From Burkholderia humptydooensis (GTDB taxonomy: Bacteria; Pseudomonadota; Gammaproteobacteria; Burkholderiales; Burkholderiaceae): a stretch of DNA of 64,000 bases. The stretch spans positions 1,550,001-1,614,000 of the forward strand of contig NZ_CP013382.1 in the NCBI RefSeq assembly GCF_001513745.1, given 5' to 3'. Positions 42,063 to 50,497 of this stretch are shown here, piece after piece. The notes under the pieces were generated by a model. That model ran no database searches and was not told where the DNA came from. It saw only the letters and a program-made list of their open reading frames with translations. The translations under genes and the position numbers were made by a program. Position 1 is the stretch's first letter, and every line of letters starts with the position of its first letter.

Positions 42063-43049
42063 ATGATTCGCCGTGCCCGCTGGATTCCCCGAACCGTAGC
42101 CGCCGCGCTCGCGTCGTCGCTCATCGCCGCCGCCGCGTTCGCGCAGGATGACGCGGGCGGCAAGGTGCTGCGCGTCGGCTATCAGAAGGCGGGGCTGCTC
42201 GCCGTCGTCAAGGCGCAGGGCGCGCTCGAGGCGCGCGTGAAGCCGCTCGGCTACACCGTCAAATGGTTCGAGTTCCCGGCCGGCCCGCAACTGCTCGAAG
42301 CGCTGAACGCGAACAGCATCGACGTCGGCTACACGGGCGCGCCGCCCGCGGTGTTCGCGCAGGCGAGCGGCGTGCGCTTCGTCTACGTCGGCGCGGAGCC
42401 GCCGTCGCCGCACAACGAGGCGATCATCGTGAAAGCCGACTCGCCGCTCACGACCGTCGCCGATCTGCGGGGCAAGAAAGTCGCGCTGCAGAAAGGCTCG
42501 AGCGCGAACTATCTGCTGCTCGAGGCGCTGCGCAAGGCCGGCGTGCGCTACGACGAAATCCGCCCGATCTACCTGCCGCCCGCCGACGCGCGCGCCGCGT
42601 TCGAGAGCGGCACCGTGGACGCGTGGGCGGTCTGGGACCCGTACTACGCGGCCGCGCAGCAGGCGCTGAAGGCGCGCACGCTCGCCGACTATGCCGGCCT
42701 GCCCGCCGCACACAACTTCTATGAAGCGACGCGCGATTTCGCGACCCGCCATCCGGACGTCGTCGGCGCGGTGTTGCAGCAGTTGCGCGAGACCGGCCTG
42801 TGGGTCAACGCGCATCCCGCCGAAACCGCCGCGCTGATCGCGCCGAAGGTCGGTCTCGACCGCGCGCTCGTCGAGACCTGGGTCAGGCGCGTGCCGTACG
42901 GCACGACGCCGCTCGACGAGAAGATCGTCGCGTCGCAACAGGGCGTCGCCGACGCGTTTCACGCGGCGAAGCTGATCCCGCAGAAGCTGAGCGTCGCCGA
43001 CAACGTCTGGGCCGACCGGAACGCCGCCGCCGCGCTCGCGGCAAAGTAG
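42063..43049 (+). CDS. Aliphatic sulfonate-type ABC periplasmic binding protein (SsuA-like), orphan
   Basis: This 328-residue binding protein has a signal peptide (MIRRARWIPRTVAAALASSLIAAAAFA) and the SsuA/TauA-type fold: LRVGYQKAGLLAVVKAQG, VKWFEFPAGPQLLEALNANSIDVGYTGAPPAVFAQA and VDAWAVWDPYYAAAQ. Such proteins bind alkanesulfonates or taurine as sulfur sources. The ATG at 42063 has GGAG six bases upstream; the TTG two codons earlier is less likely. Neither a permease nor an ATPase is adjacent, so it must use a transporter encoded elsewhere or bind a different ligand. Confidence 0.88.
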   Translation: MIRRARWIPRTVAAALASSLIAAAAFAQDDAGGKVLRVGYQKAGLLAVVKAQGALEARVKPLGYTVKWFEFPAGPQLLEALNANSIDVGYTGAPPAVFAQASGVRFVYVGAEPPSPHNEAIIVKADSPLTTVADLRGKKVALQKGSSANYLLLEALRKAGVRYDEIRPIYLPPADARAAFESGTVDAWAVWDPYYAAAQQALKARTLADYAGLPAAHNFYEATRDFATRHPDVVGAVLQQLRETGLWVNAHPAETAALIAPKVGLDRALVETWVRRVPYGTTPLDEKIVASQQGVADAFHAAKLIPQKLSVADNVWADRNAAAALAAK

Positions 43050-43074
43050 GCGCGGCGCATCGCCCGCGGCCCGA

Positions 43075-43097
43075 TTAGAGGGATTTGTCTGTCCCCG
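43075..43097. repeat. Copy 1 of a TTAGAGGG-N3-TGTCT-N2-CCC intergenic motif
   Basis: TTAGAGGGATTTGTCTGTCCC lies 25 bases after the binding-protein stop. A close relative occurs at 43993-44013 after the next gene on the same strand. Short internal symmetry (GGG...CCC) is present. Function unknown. Confidence 0.45.
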
Positions 43098-43200
43098 ATA
43101 ACGCCTTCTTGCCGATAATGACCGGCCGCGCGGATGCCGTGCGTCGCCCGCGACGCCGCCCGCGCCCGATCACGCGCCGCGTGCGAGGAGACGCCCGCCC

Positions 43201-43857
43201 ATGTTGTCCCATCTGCCCCCGCGCGTGCGCGGTCTCTGGCTCGCGGCCGCGCTCGCCGCGCTGCTGTACGGACTGTCGCTCGGCCACGCGCCCTATCCCG
43301 GCCAGCCGGCCGCCAAGGCGGCGCTCGGCGTCCTGCTGTTCGTCGCGGCGCTGCGGCATCCGGCCGCGCGCGAGCGCGCGTGGCTCGGCGCGGCGCTCGC
43401 CGCGTCGGTGTTCGGCGACGTGCTCCTCGCGCTTGCCTCCTGGCCGCCGTCGTTCGTCGCCGGCCTCGGCGCGTTCCTGCTCGCCCATCTCGCCTATTGC
43501 GCGCTGTTCGCGCCGTGGCGCGCCGCGCCGCGCGGGCCGCGCGCGGTCGCGCTCGTCGCGCTGTGGATCGCCGCCCCCGCGCTCTACGCCGCGTTCTTTC
43601 CCCATCTCGCCGCGCTCGCCGCGCCCGTCGCCATCTATGTCGCCGTGCTCGGTGCGATGGCGAGCTTCGCACTCTGCGCGCGCACGCCGGGGCCACAGGT
43701 CGCGGCCGGCGCGCTCGGGTTCGTCGCGTCCGACGCGCTGATCGGCATCGATCGTTTTCTCGGCGCATTCGCCGGTGTCGATTATTTCATCTGGTTCTTT
43801 TATGCGATCGCGCAATTGACCATTGCGTTCGGCGTGCTGCGGCGCAAATCGAAATGA
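43201..43857 (+). CDS. YhhN family membrane protein (lysoplasmalogenase-like)
   Basis: This 218-residue integral membrane protein has about eight hydrophobic helices. The YhhN/TMEM86 pattern is visible: KAALGVLLFVAALRH, SVFGDVLLAL, FLLAHLAYCALF and ASDALIGIDRFLG...YFIWFFYAIAQLTIAFG. Conserved Asp residues at the membrane face (GD, SD) are the proposed active site of TMEM86B-type lysoplasmalogenases; bacterial members may act on lysophospholipids. It is preceded by the sulfonate-binding protein but separated by a motif-bearing gap. Confidence 0.82.
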   Translation: MLSHLPPRVRGLWLAAALAALLYGLSLGHAPYPGQPAAKAALGVLLFVAALRHPAARERAWLGAALAASVFGDVLLALASWPPSFVAGLGAFLLAHLAYCALFAPWRAAPRGPRAVALVALWIAAPALYAAFFPHLAALAAPVAIYVAVLGAMASFALCARTPGPQVAAGALGFVASDALIGIDRFLGAFAGVDYFIWFFYAIAQLTIAFGVLRRKSK

Positions 43858-43992
43858 TCGAATTCACGCCGCCACCTCAATCCGTTGAGGATGGCAGCGA
43901 ATTTTGCGACGCAGCATCCCGATTCCGACTTCCACCGCGTTTTGCTCCCTGCCGCCCCGTCCTGCGGGCTCGACATCCGTTGAATCCCGCGC

Positions 43993-44013
43993 TTAGAGGG
44001 CTATGTCTACCCG
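43993..44013. repeat. Copy 2 of a TTAGAGGG-N3-TGTCT-N2-CCC intergenic motif
   Basis: TTAGAGGGCTATGTCTACCCG lies between the YhhN-like gene and the monooxygenase operon, about 100 bases before the latter's start. It matches copy 1 at 16 of the 19 positions from TTAGAGGG through CCC, in the same orientation. Confidence 0.45.
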
Positions 44014-44041
44014 GCTTGCGGTTTTGGTTTTCACGAACTAT

Positions 44042-44063
44042 TGTTACATCAATCAATGTAACA
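44042..44063. promoter_or_regulatory. Operator-like inverted repeat upstream of the monooxygenase operon
   Basis: TGTTACAT (44042-44049) and ATGTAACA (44056-44063) are perfect 8-bp arms around CAATCA, ending 31 bases before the start used for the monooxygenase. Size and spacing match TetR- or AraC-type operators. It is embedded in the only A+T-rich stretch of the region. No regulator gene is adjacent. Confidence 0.6.
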
Positions 44064-44094
44064 GTAAAAAATGAGCCAAAATGGAGACGCCTGG

Positions 44095-45687
44095 ATGAAC
44101 GCGCGCAATATGTCCTTCGGTCCGCTCGACAGCACAAACCACGAAGAAACCCTCGATATCGCCATCATCGGCACCGGCTTTTCCGGGCTCGGCATGGCGA
44201 TTCGCCTCCGGCAAACCGGCAACCAGGACTTTGCGGTGTTCGAAAAGGCCAGCTCGGTCGGCGGCACCTGGCGCGACAACCACTACCCCGGTTGCGCGTG
44301 CGATGTCCAGTCGCACGTCTATTCGTTCTCGTTCGCGCCGAATCCGCGCTGGACGCGCATGTTCGCGCCTCAGCCGGAAATCCGCGCTTACATGGAAGAC
44401 TGCGTGCAGCGCTTCAACGTCGGCTCGCACCTGCGCTTCGGTCACGAACTCGTCAACGCGACCTACGACGAGACCGCGCACCGCTGGCGCCTGACCTTCG
44501 CGAACGGCAAGCGCGTGTGCGCGCGCGTGCTCGTGTCGGGCATGGGCGGCCTGTCGCGCGCCGCGTACCCGAACATTCCCGGCATCGAGACGTTCAAGGG
44601 CGAAGCGTTCCACTCGCAGCACTGGAAGCACGACTATCCGCTCGAAGGCAAGCGCGTCGCCGTGATCGGCACGGGCGCGAGCGCGATCCAGTTCGTCCCG
44701 CAGATCGCGCCGCGCGTCGCGAATCTCGCGCTCTTCCAGCGCACGCCGCCGTGGATCATGGCGAAGCCGGACCGCCCCGTGAACGGCGTCGAGCAGTGGC
44801 TGTTCCGCAACCTGCCGTTCACGCAGAAGCTACTGCGCACGGGCCTCTACTGGATGCTCGAATCGCGCGTGCTCGGCTTCGCCGTGCATCCGTCGACGAT
44901 GAAGCTCGTGCAGAAGCTCGCGCTGCGCCACATCGACAGGCAGATCTCCGAGCCCGAGCTGCGCGCCGCGGTGACGCCCGACTACACGATCGGCTGCAAG
45001 CGGATCCTGATGTCGAACGACTACTACCCGGCGCTCACGCGCAAGAACGTCGACGTGATCACGACGGGCATCGAGCGGATCGAGGAAGACGCCGTCGTCA
45101 CGACGGACGGCAAGCGCCATGAAGTCGACTGCCTGATCTACGGCACGGGCTTTCAGATCAACAACCCGTTCCCGCGCGGCACGATCGTCGGCCGGGGCGG
45201 CGTCGACATCGTCGACGCCTGGCGCGACGGCGCGCACGCGTACCTCGGCACGACGGTGCCCGGCTATCCGAACTGGTTCACCCTGATGGGCCCGAACACG
45301 GGCCTCGGCCACAACTCGATGGTGTACATGATCGAATCGCAGATCGAATACGTGCTCGGCGCGCTGAAGGCGATGCGCACCGAGCGCGCCGAGGCGATCG
45401 AAGTGCGCCCGCTCGTCGAGCTCGAATACAACAACCGCATCCAGAACAAGCTGAAGGGCACGGTCTGGTCGACGGGCGGCTGCAGCAGTTGGTATCTCGA
45501 TCCGCGCACCGGCAAGAACACGACGCTGTGGCCGACCTTCACGTGGCGCTTCCGGCAGGAAACCGCGTTCTTCTCGATGGCCGACTATCACGCGTACTAC
45601 GCGAACCCGCGCCAGAACGCGCAGCCGGTGCCGGCGCTGCCCGGAGCCGCCGCCGCCGCGACGACGGCCGCCGAGACGACCGCCTGA
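44095..45687 (+). CDS. Flavin-containing (Baeyer-Villiger-type) monooxygenase
   Basis: This approximately 530-residue NADPH/FAD monooxygenase has the FAD motif IAIIGTGFSGLGMAIRL, the second nucleotide motif VAVIGTGASAIQFVPQI and, between them, FKGEAFHSQHWKHD. That last stretch is a variant of the Baeyer-Villiger fingerprint FxGxxxHxxxW(P/D). NHYPGCACDVQSHVYSFSF is characteristic of this clade. I place the start at 44095 because GGAG precedes it by 8 bases; an ATG at 44071 with no ribosome site would add eight residues. It heads an operon with a short-chain dehydrogenase and a PF10118-type hydrolase. The set recalls the mymA operon of mycobacteria, which modifies lipids under acid stress. Confidence 0.88.
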   Translation: MNARNMSFGPLDSTNHEETLDIAIIGTGFSGLGMAIRLRQTGNQDFAVFEKASSVGGTWRDNHYPGCACDVQSHVYSFSFAPNPRWTRMFAPQPEIRAYMEDCVQRFNVGSHLRFGHELVNATYDETAHRWRLTFANGKRVCARVLVSGMGGLSRAAYPNIPGIETFKGEAFHSQHWKHDYPLEGKRVAVIGTGASAIQFVPQIAPRVANLALFQRTPPWIMAKPDRPVNGVEQWLFRNLPFTQKLLRTGLYWMLESRVLGFAVHPSTMKLVQKLALRHIDRQISEPELRAAVTPDYTIGCKRILMSNDYYPALTRKNVDVITTGIERIEEDAVVTTDGKRHEVDCLIYGTGFQINNPFPRGTIVGRGGVDIVDAWRDGAHAYLGTTVPGYPNWFTLMGPNTGLGHNSMVYMIESQIEYVLGALKAMRTERAEAIEVRPLVELEYNNRIQNKLKGTVWSTGGCSSWYLDPRTGKNTTLWPTFTWRFRQETAFFSMADYHAYYANPRQNAQPVPALPGAAAAATTAAETTA

Positions 45688-45714
45688 GCCCCGAACCCAC
45701 ACGAGCCTACGACA

Positions 45715-46653
45715 ATGAAATCCTTTTCCAACAAAGTCGCCGCGATCACGGGCGCCGGCTCGGGCATGGGCCGCTCGCTCGCGGTGCAGCTCGCGCAACA
45801 GCATTGCCACGTCGCGCTCGCGGACAAGAACGCCGTCGGCCTCGCCGAGACCGAGCGGATCGTCCGCGCGCTCGCGCCGTCGGTGCGCGTGACGACCTGC
45901 GTGCTCGACGTCGGCGATCGCGCCGCGATGCACGCATGGGCCGACGAGACGGCCGCCGCGCACGGCCGCGTGAACCTCGTGTTCAACAACGCGGGCGTCG
46001 CGCTGTCGAGCACGATCGACGGCATGGAATACAGCGATCTGGAATGGATCGTGAACATCAACTTCTGGGGCGTCGTGCACGGGACGAAGGCGTTCCTGCC
46101 GTACCTGAAGGCGTCGGGCGACGGGCACATCGTCAACACGTCGAGCATCTTCGGGATCTTCGCGCAGCCTGGCATGAGCGGCTACAACGCGACGAAGTAC
46201 GCGGTGCGCGGCTTCACCGAGTCGCTGCGCCAGGAGCTCGACATGATGAAGTGCGGCGTCTCGGCGACCTGCGTGCATCCGGGCGGCATCCGCACGAACA
46301 TCGCGCAATCGGCTCGGCTCGCGCAGAACATGGTCGGCTTCATGGTCGAGAGCGAGCAGCAGGGCAAGGCGGATTTCGAGAAGTTCTTCATCACGACGGC
46401 CGACGAAGCGGCGCGCGTGATCCTGCACGGCGTGCGCAAGAACAAGCGCCGCGTGCTGATCGGCCGCGACGCGCGCGGCGCCGACTGGCTCGCGCGCACG
46501 CTGCCCGCCGCATACCAGTGGCTCGTCGTGCTCGCGACGAAGCTGCAGCGCGCCCGCGGGCGCCGTCACGCGGGCCACGCGGCACCCGCGCCGGCGACGC
46601 CCGCGCACGCGACGTACCACAACGCCGGCAACCAGGGAGGAGAGCAATCATGA
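45715..46653 (+). CDS. Short-chain dehydrogenase/reductase (SDR)
   Basis: This 312-residue NAD(P)-dependent oxidoreductase has the cofactor motif AAITGAGSGMGRSLAVQL, the NNAG motif (VFNNAGVALS) and a catalytic Ser-Tyr-Lys set in NTSSIFGIF and SGYNATKYAVRGFTESL. It is of the classical SDR type but with a C-terminal extension of about 50 residues. It begins 27 bases after the monooxygenase, and its stop overlaps the next gene by ATGA. It probably acts on the alcohol or ketone partner of the monooxygenase substrate. Confidence 0.9.
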   Translation: MKSFSNKVAAITGAGSGMGRSLAVQLAQQHCHVALADKNAVGLAETERIVRALAPSVRVTTCVLDVGDRAAMHAWADETAAAHGRVNLVFNNAGVALSSTIDGMEYSDLEWIVNINFWGVVHGTKAFLPYLKASGDGHIVNTSSIFGIFAQPGMSGYNATKYAVRGFTESLRQELDMMKCGVSATCVHPGGIRTNIAQSARLAQNMVGFMVESEQQGKADFEKFFITTADEAARVILHGVRKNKRRVLIGRDARGADWLARTLPAAYQWLVVLATKLQRARGRRHAGHAAPAPATPAHATYHNAGNQGGEQS

Positions 46654-47564
46654 CGACACCGCATATGATGCCCGTGCGGCGCGACATCCGCTTCGCGCTG
46701 CCGCCCGATCGCGTGTACGACTGGCACGTCCAGGGCGCGCCCGTCACGCACTTCATGAACGCGCTGTCGCTGCTGTTCCCGGCGGGCGAGCGCTTCTTCA
46801 TGGATTCCGTGCGCAACTACCGCGACGAGATCCACGATCCCGAGCTGAAGAAGCAGGTCGCGGGCTTCATCGGCCAGGAAGCGATGCACACGCGCGAGCA
46901 CATCGAGTACAACGACCTGCTGCAATCGGCGGGCCTGCCCGCGCACAAGCTCGACAAGCGCCTGTGGGCGCTGCTCGGCTGGGGCAAGAAGGTGCTGCCG
47001 AATTCGATGCAGCTCGCGATCACGATCGCGCTCGAGCATTACACGGCGATCCTCGCGAACCAGTTGCTGTCGGGCCACGAGCACCGGATCGACGGCTCGG
47101 TCGAAGGCTACAGGCAGATGTGGCTGTGGCATGCGATGGAAGAGACCGAGCACAAGGCAGTCTCGTTCGACGTGTGGAACACCGTGATGAGGCCGGGCGT
47201 GAAGACGTATCTGCTGCGCACCGGCACGATGCTCGCGACGACGCTGATCTTCTGGACCGTCGTGTTCGATTTCCACGTGCGCCTGATGTTCGCGCACCGG
47301 ATGCGCCACGGCAAGCTGAAGGGAATGTGGCGGCTCGTCAAGTATCTGTATAGCCCGAGGAACGGCGTGTTCCCGAGCATCGCGCGCGAATGGCTCGACT
47401 ATTTCCGGCCGGGCTTCCATCCGTGGGACCACGACAATCGCGTGTATCTGCAGGGCCTCGACGCGCTGCTCGCGAACATCGACGCCGCGAACGAGCGCTA
47501 CGCCGACCAGGCCGCGCCACGTCGCGTGCCGCTGCATTCGTCGCCCGCGCATCAGCACGCGTAA
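46650..47564 (+). CDS. Metal-dependent hydrolase (PF10118 family)
   Basis: This 304-residue protein is predicted to be ferritin-like helical, with metal-binding Glu/His motifs: GQEAMHTREHIEYN, ALEHYTAILANQLL and HAMEETEHKAVSFD. Two hydrophobic stretches near 190-215 suggest membrane association. PF10118 members co-occur with FAD monooxygenases and short-chain dehydrogenases in lipid- or hydrocarbon-modifying operons, as here. Translation is coupled to the dehydrogenase (ATGA, AGGGAGGAG ribosome site). The reaction is not established for this family. Confidence 0.85.
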   Translation: MTTPHMMPVRRDIRFALPPDRVYDWHVQGAPVTHFMNALSLLFPAGERFFMDSVRNYRDEIHDPELKKQVAGFIGQEAMHTREHIEYNDLLQSAGLPAHKLDKRLWALLGWGKKVLPNSMQLAITIALEHYTAILANQLLSGHEHRIDGSVEGYRQMWLWHAMEETEHKAVSFDVWNTVMRPGVKTYLLRTGTMLATTLIFWTVVFDFHVRLMFAHRMRHGKLKGMWRLVKYLYSPRNGVFPSIAREWLDYFRPGFHPWDHDNRVYLQGLDALLANIDAANERYADQAAPRRVPLHSSPAHQHA

Positions 47565-47575
47565 GCGAACGAGCG

Positions 47576-47790
47576 ATGGCGACCGTCCGCGACACACGCT
47601 GACGGTCCGCTCGGGCGACGTGCGTCTCGCCGTCTACCTGAGCGGGCCGCGCAACGCTGCGCCCGTGATCCTCGCGCACGGCGACCCCGATTCGGCACGC
47701 GTGTGGGAGCGCGTGCGCGAGCATCTCGCCGTGCTCGCACGGGATCTGCTCGCCGACGTGACGTGCGCCGCCCGGCACGGTCGCCCCCGA
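47576..47790 (+). pseudogene. Remnant of an alpha/beta-hydrolase(-SDR) gene
   Basis: About 50 codons of an alpha/beta-hydrolase N-terminus survive (HTLTVRSGDVRLAVYL, then PVILAHGDPDSARVWERVREHLA), with the HGxPDS-type oxyanion block. The only ATG (47576) is in a different frame from this stretch, and after VLARDLLADV the similarity to a hydrolase is lost; no nucleophile elbow or catalytic His follows. The remnant directly follows the three-gene operon on the same strand. Intact relatives often follow SDR and monooxygenase genes, so the operon probably once had a fourth member that was lost by deletion. Confidence 0.55.
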
Positions 47791-47854
47791 CGTTTTCGCA
47801 ACGATACGGACCCGGCTCGACGCACGCGCGCATCAGCGCCCTTCTCGCTTGCCC

Positions 47855-48772
47855 CTATTCGAGCGATTGCGCACCGTGCAACACCAGCCGATCGCGCAGA
47901 TAGTCGACGAACGCCCGAACCTTCGGTAACGCCACCCGCCCGCGCGGAAACAGCGCATTGAAGTCTTGCGCCGGTCCGCTCCAGTCGCGCAATACCCGCC
48001 GCAGCCGGCCGCCCTCGACGTCGCTCGCCATGCTGTGATGCATCGCGAGCGACAGCCCTTCGCCCGCGCACAGCGCATCGTGAATCAACGCCGGATCGCT
48101 CGCGACGATCACCGGGTCCAGCGCGAAATACCGCGCACGTCCGCCCGGCTTGCGCAGCGGCCATGCATAGCCGGCCGCGCGGCGCGCCTGATGCAACGTC
48201 AGCGCGCGGTGCGCCCTGAGCTCGCCGGGATGCTCGGGGGCGCCATGTCGCTTCAGGTACGACGGACTCGCATAGACGCCGGTTGCGAAGCTGCCCAGCC
48301 GCCGCGCGACCAGATCCGAGTCGGGAAGCACGCCCAGGCGCAGCGCGATGTCGATTTCGTCCGCGACCAGATCGAGCGGCACGTGCGACGCGAGGATTTC
48401 CAGCCGCACGTCCGGATACGCGCGGCGAAAACCGGCCAGCAGCGGCGCGATCCACGTGGCGCCGAACGAATGAGGCAGCGTCACCCGCAGCCAGCCGCGC
48501 GGGCCGCTCTGCAACTGGCTCACCGCGGCGTGCGCTTCGTCCAGTTGCGCGGCCATGTTCCGGCAGTGCGCGTAGTACAGGCCGCCCGCCTCGGTCAGCC
48601 CGAGGCGGCGAGTCGTCCGGTGAAGAAGCTGCACGCCCAGTTGCGCCTCGAGCGTCATCACGCGCCGGCTCACCGTCGTCTTCGGCATGCGCAACAGCCG
48701 CGCCGCCGCGGTGAAGCTGCCGGTCTGCACGACGCGCACGAAGATCAGGGTGTCGTTCGGGTCAGCCGCCAT
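47855..48772 (-). CDS. LysR-family transcriptional regulator
   Basis: This 305-residue regulator has an N-terminal HTH (DTLIFVRVVQTGSFTAAARLLRMPKTTVSRRVMTLEAQLGVQLLHRTTR in blocks, residues 8-58) of the CrgA/AaeR-like subgroup (TTRRLGLTEAG), followed by an effector domain. The ATG at 48772 has GGAG upstream and matches the family start; the frame extends 20 codons further. It is divergent from an amidase gene 150 bases away and probably controls it. The effector is unknown. Confidence 0.88.
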   Translation of the reverse strand: MAADPNDTLIFVRVVQTGSFTAAARLLRMPKTTVSRRVMTLEAQLGVQLLHRTTRRLGLTEAGGLYYAHCRNMAAQLDEAHAAVSQLQSGPRGWLRVTLPHSFGATWIAPLLAGFRRAYPDVRLEILASHVPLDLVADEIDIALRLGVLPDSDLVARRLGSFATGVYASPSYLKRHGAPEHPGELRAHRALTLHQARRAAGYAWPLRKPGGRARYFALDPVIVASDPALIHDALCAGEGLSLAMHHSMASDVEGGRLRRVLRDWSGPAQDFNALFPRGRVALPKVRAFVDYLRDRLVLHGAQSLE

Positions 48773-48923
48773 ATCGGGCTCCGCGTGGATGGACTGACGC
48801 CATTGTCCCATTGATGGGCCAATCAAGCCCATCTTCGCCGGCTAATCGGCTACGGCTCCCGCCCGTAACATGGCCTCGTGCTTTCACGAGCGACATCCGG
48901 ACATGGACACTGAGGAACCCATC

Positions 48924-50381
48924 ATGAAACTGAGCGAATACGTCGATTACGATGCTGTCGGACTGGCCCGGCTGCTCGCGCGCGGCGACGTCGGCGCGGC
49001 CGAGCTGGCTCGCACGGCCGGCGAAGCGATCGAAGCGGTCAATCCCGCCGTCAATGCGGTGGTCGAGCACTGGCCCGCCGACACCGCAGGGCCCACGGCC
49101 ACCCCCGGCAGCGGTCCGCTCGCGGGCGTGCCATTCCTGATCAAGGATCTGGCGCTGCCGATGGCGGGCAAGCGGATGGAGCTCGGTTCGCGGTTGGCGG
49201 CAGGACTCGTGTCGCCGTCGGATTCGATGCTCATGCAACGCCTGCGGGCGGCCGGCCTCGTGACGCTCGGCCGCACCGCCACGCCGGAGATGGCGTTCAG
49301 CACCGCGACCGAATCGGTGCAACAAGGCGCCACGCGCAATCCGTGGAACCCCGCCTTCAGCGCGGGCGGCTCCAGCGGCGGAGCGGCAGCCGCCGTCGCC
49401 GCCGGCATCGTGCCGCTCGCCCACGCGACCGACGCGGCCGGATCGATCCGGGTGCCGGCGGCCTTCACCGGCCTCTTCGGGCTGAAACCGACGCGCGGCC
49501 GGGTTTCCAACGGGCCGGGGCTCGACGAAGTCTTCGCCGGGCTTGGCGTGCAAGGCGGCTTGAGCCGCACGGTGCGCGACAGCGCCGCGCTGCTCGACGC
49601 GATGCACGGCACGGCGGCAGGCGAGCCGTATCACACGAGCGCGCCGGCCCGCGCGTTCCTGTCCGAGGTAGGCCGCGATCCGGGACGGCTGCGCATCGGT
49701 CTGATGCTGCAACCGTTCAACGGCGCGCGCGCCGCGCCGGCGATGACGCAGGCGGCGTCGGATACGGCCGGTCATCTGGAAAAGCTGGGCCACGCTATCG
49801 AACCGATGACGCCCGAACTCGGCGTGTCATGGGAAGCGTTCGTGCACGCCAACGCGCGGATATGGTGCGCCACGCTCGTGGGCTGGATCGACGGCGTCGC
49901 CGCCGCGACCGGCAGGCCGGTTGACGGCAGCACGCTGGAGCCCGCTACGCTCGCCGCATACCGCTACGGCAAGCAGGTCACCGGGCCGGACTTCGCAGAC
50001 GCGCTGACGGTACGCAATGCGATGACGCGCAGCACGGCCGACTGGTTCCGGCGCGTCGACGTGCTGCTGTCGCCGACGATGCCGGCTCCGCCGGAAGCGC
50101 TCGGCAGCTATTACGCCGGCGCGGAACGGATGGACGGCCTGCAATGGACCGAACGCCTGTTCCGCCACTCGCCGTATACGCCGGCCTTCAACGTGGCGGG
50201 GCTGCCGGCCATGTCGGTGCCGCTCTTCCACGACGAGGCGGCTGGCCTGCCGATCGGCGTGCAGTTCGGCGCCGGCTTCGCGCAGGAAGCGACGCTGCTG
50301 CGTCTCGCCGGGCAGCTCGAGCAAACCCTGCCGTGGCGGCACCGCCGGCCGGCGGTGTGGGCCGGCTCCCGCACGGCCTGA
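48924..50381 (+). CDS. Amidase-signature family amidase
   Basis: This 485-residue hydrolase has the amidase-signature Ser-cisSer-Lys triad. The catalytic Lys lies in VPFLIKDLALPMAG, and the glycine/serine region is AGGSSGGAAAAVAAGIVPLAHATDAAGSIRVPAAFTGLFGLKPTRGR (blocks), with the cis-Ser in GGSSGG and the nucleophile Ser in GSIRVPAA. The ATG at 48924 has a GAGGA site; an ATG at 48903 is an alternative. Substrate specificity (short amides, peptide amides or amide herbicides) cannot be read from sequence. It is divergent from the LysR gene above, a common regulator-amidase arrangement. Confidence 0.9.
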   Translation: MKLSEYVDYDAVGLARLLARGDVGAAELARTAGEAIEAVNPAVNAVVEHWPADTAGPTATPGSGPLAGVPFLIKDLALPMAGKRMELGSRLAAGLVSPSDSMLMQRLRAAGLVTLGRTATPEMAFSTATESVQQGATRNPWNPAFSAGGSSGGAAAAVAAGIVPLAHATDAAGSIRVPAAFTGLFGLKPTRGRVSNGPGLDEVFAGLGVQGGLSRTVRDSAALLDAMHGTAAGEPYHTSAPARAFLSEVGRDPGRLRIGLMLQPFNGARAAPAMTQAASDTAGHLEKLGHAIEPMTPELGVSWEAFVHANARIWCATLVGWIDGVAAATGRPVDGSTLEPATLAAYRYGKQVTGPDFADALTVRNAMTRSTADWFRRVDVLLSPTMPAPPEALGSYYAGAERMDGLQWTERLFRHSPYTPAFNVAGLPAMSVPLFHDEAAGLPIGVQFGAGFAQEATLLRLAGQLEQTLPWRHRRPAVWAGSRTA

Positions 50382-50497
50382 GCCGATACGGCCGGCTCGC
50401 CTGCGTCGTTCGTCGGCCGCGCCCGTCGACGCCGTAGATCAGCGAGCGATGCGCGCCCGCTGCCGCCGGCACGGTCGCTGCGTCCGGCGCGATGCAA

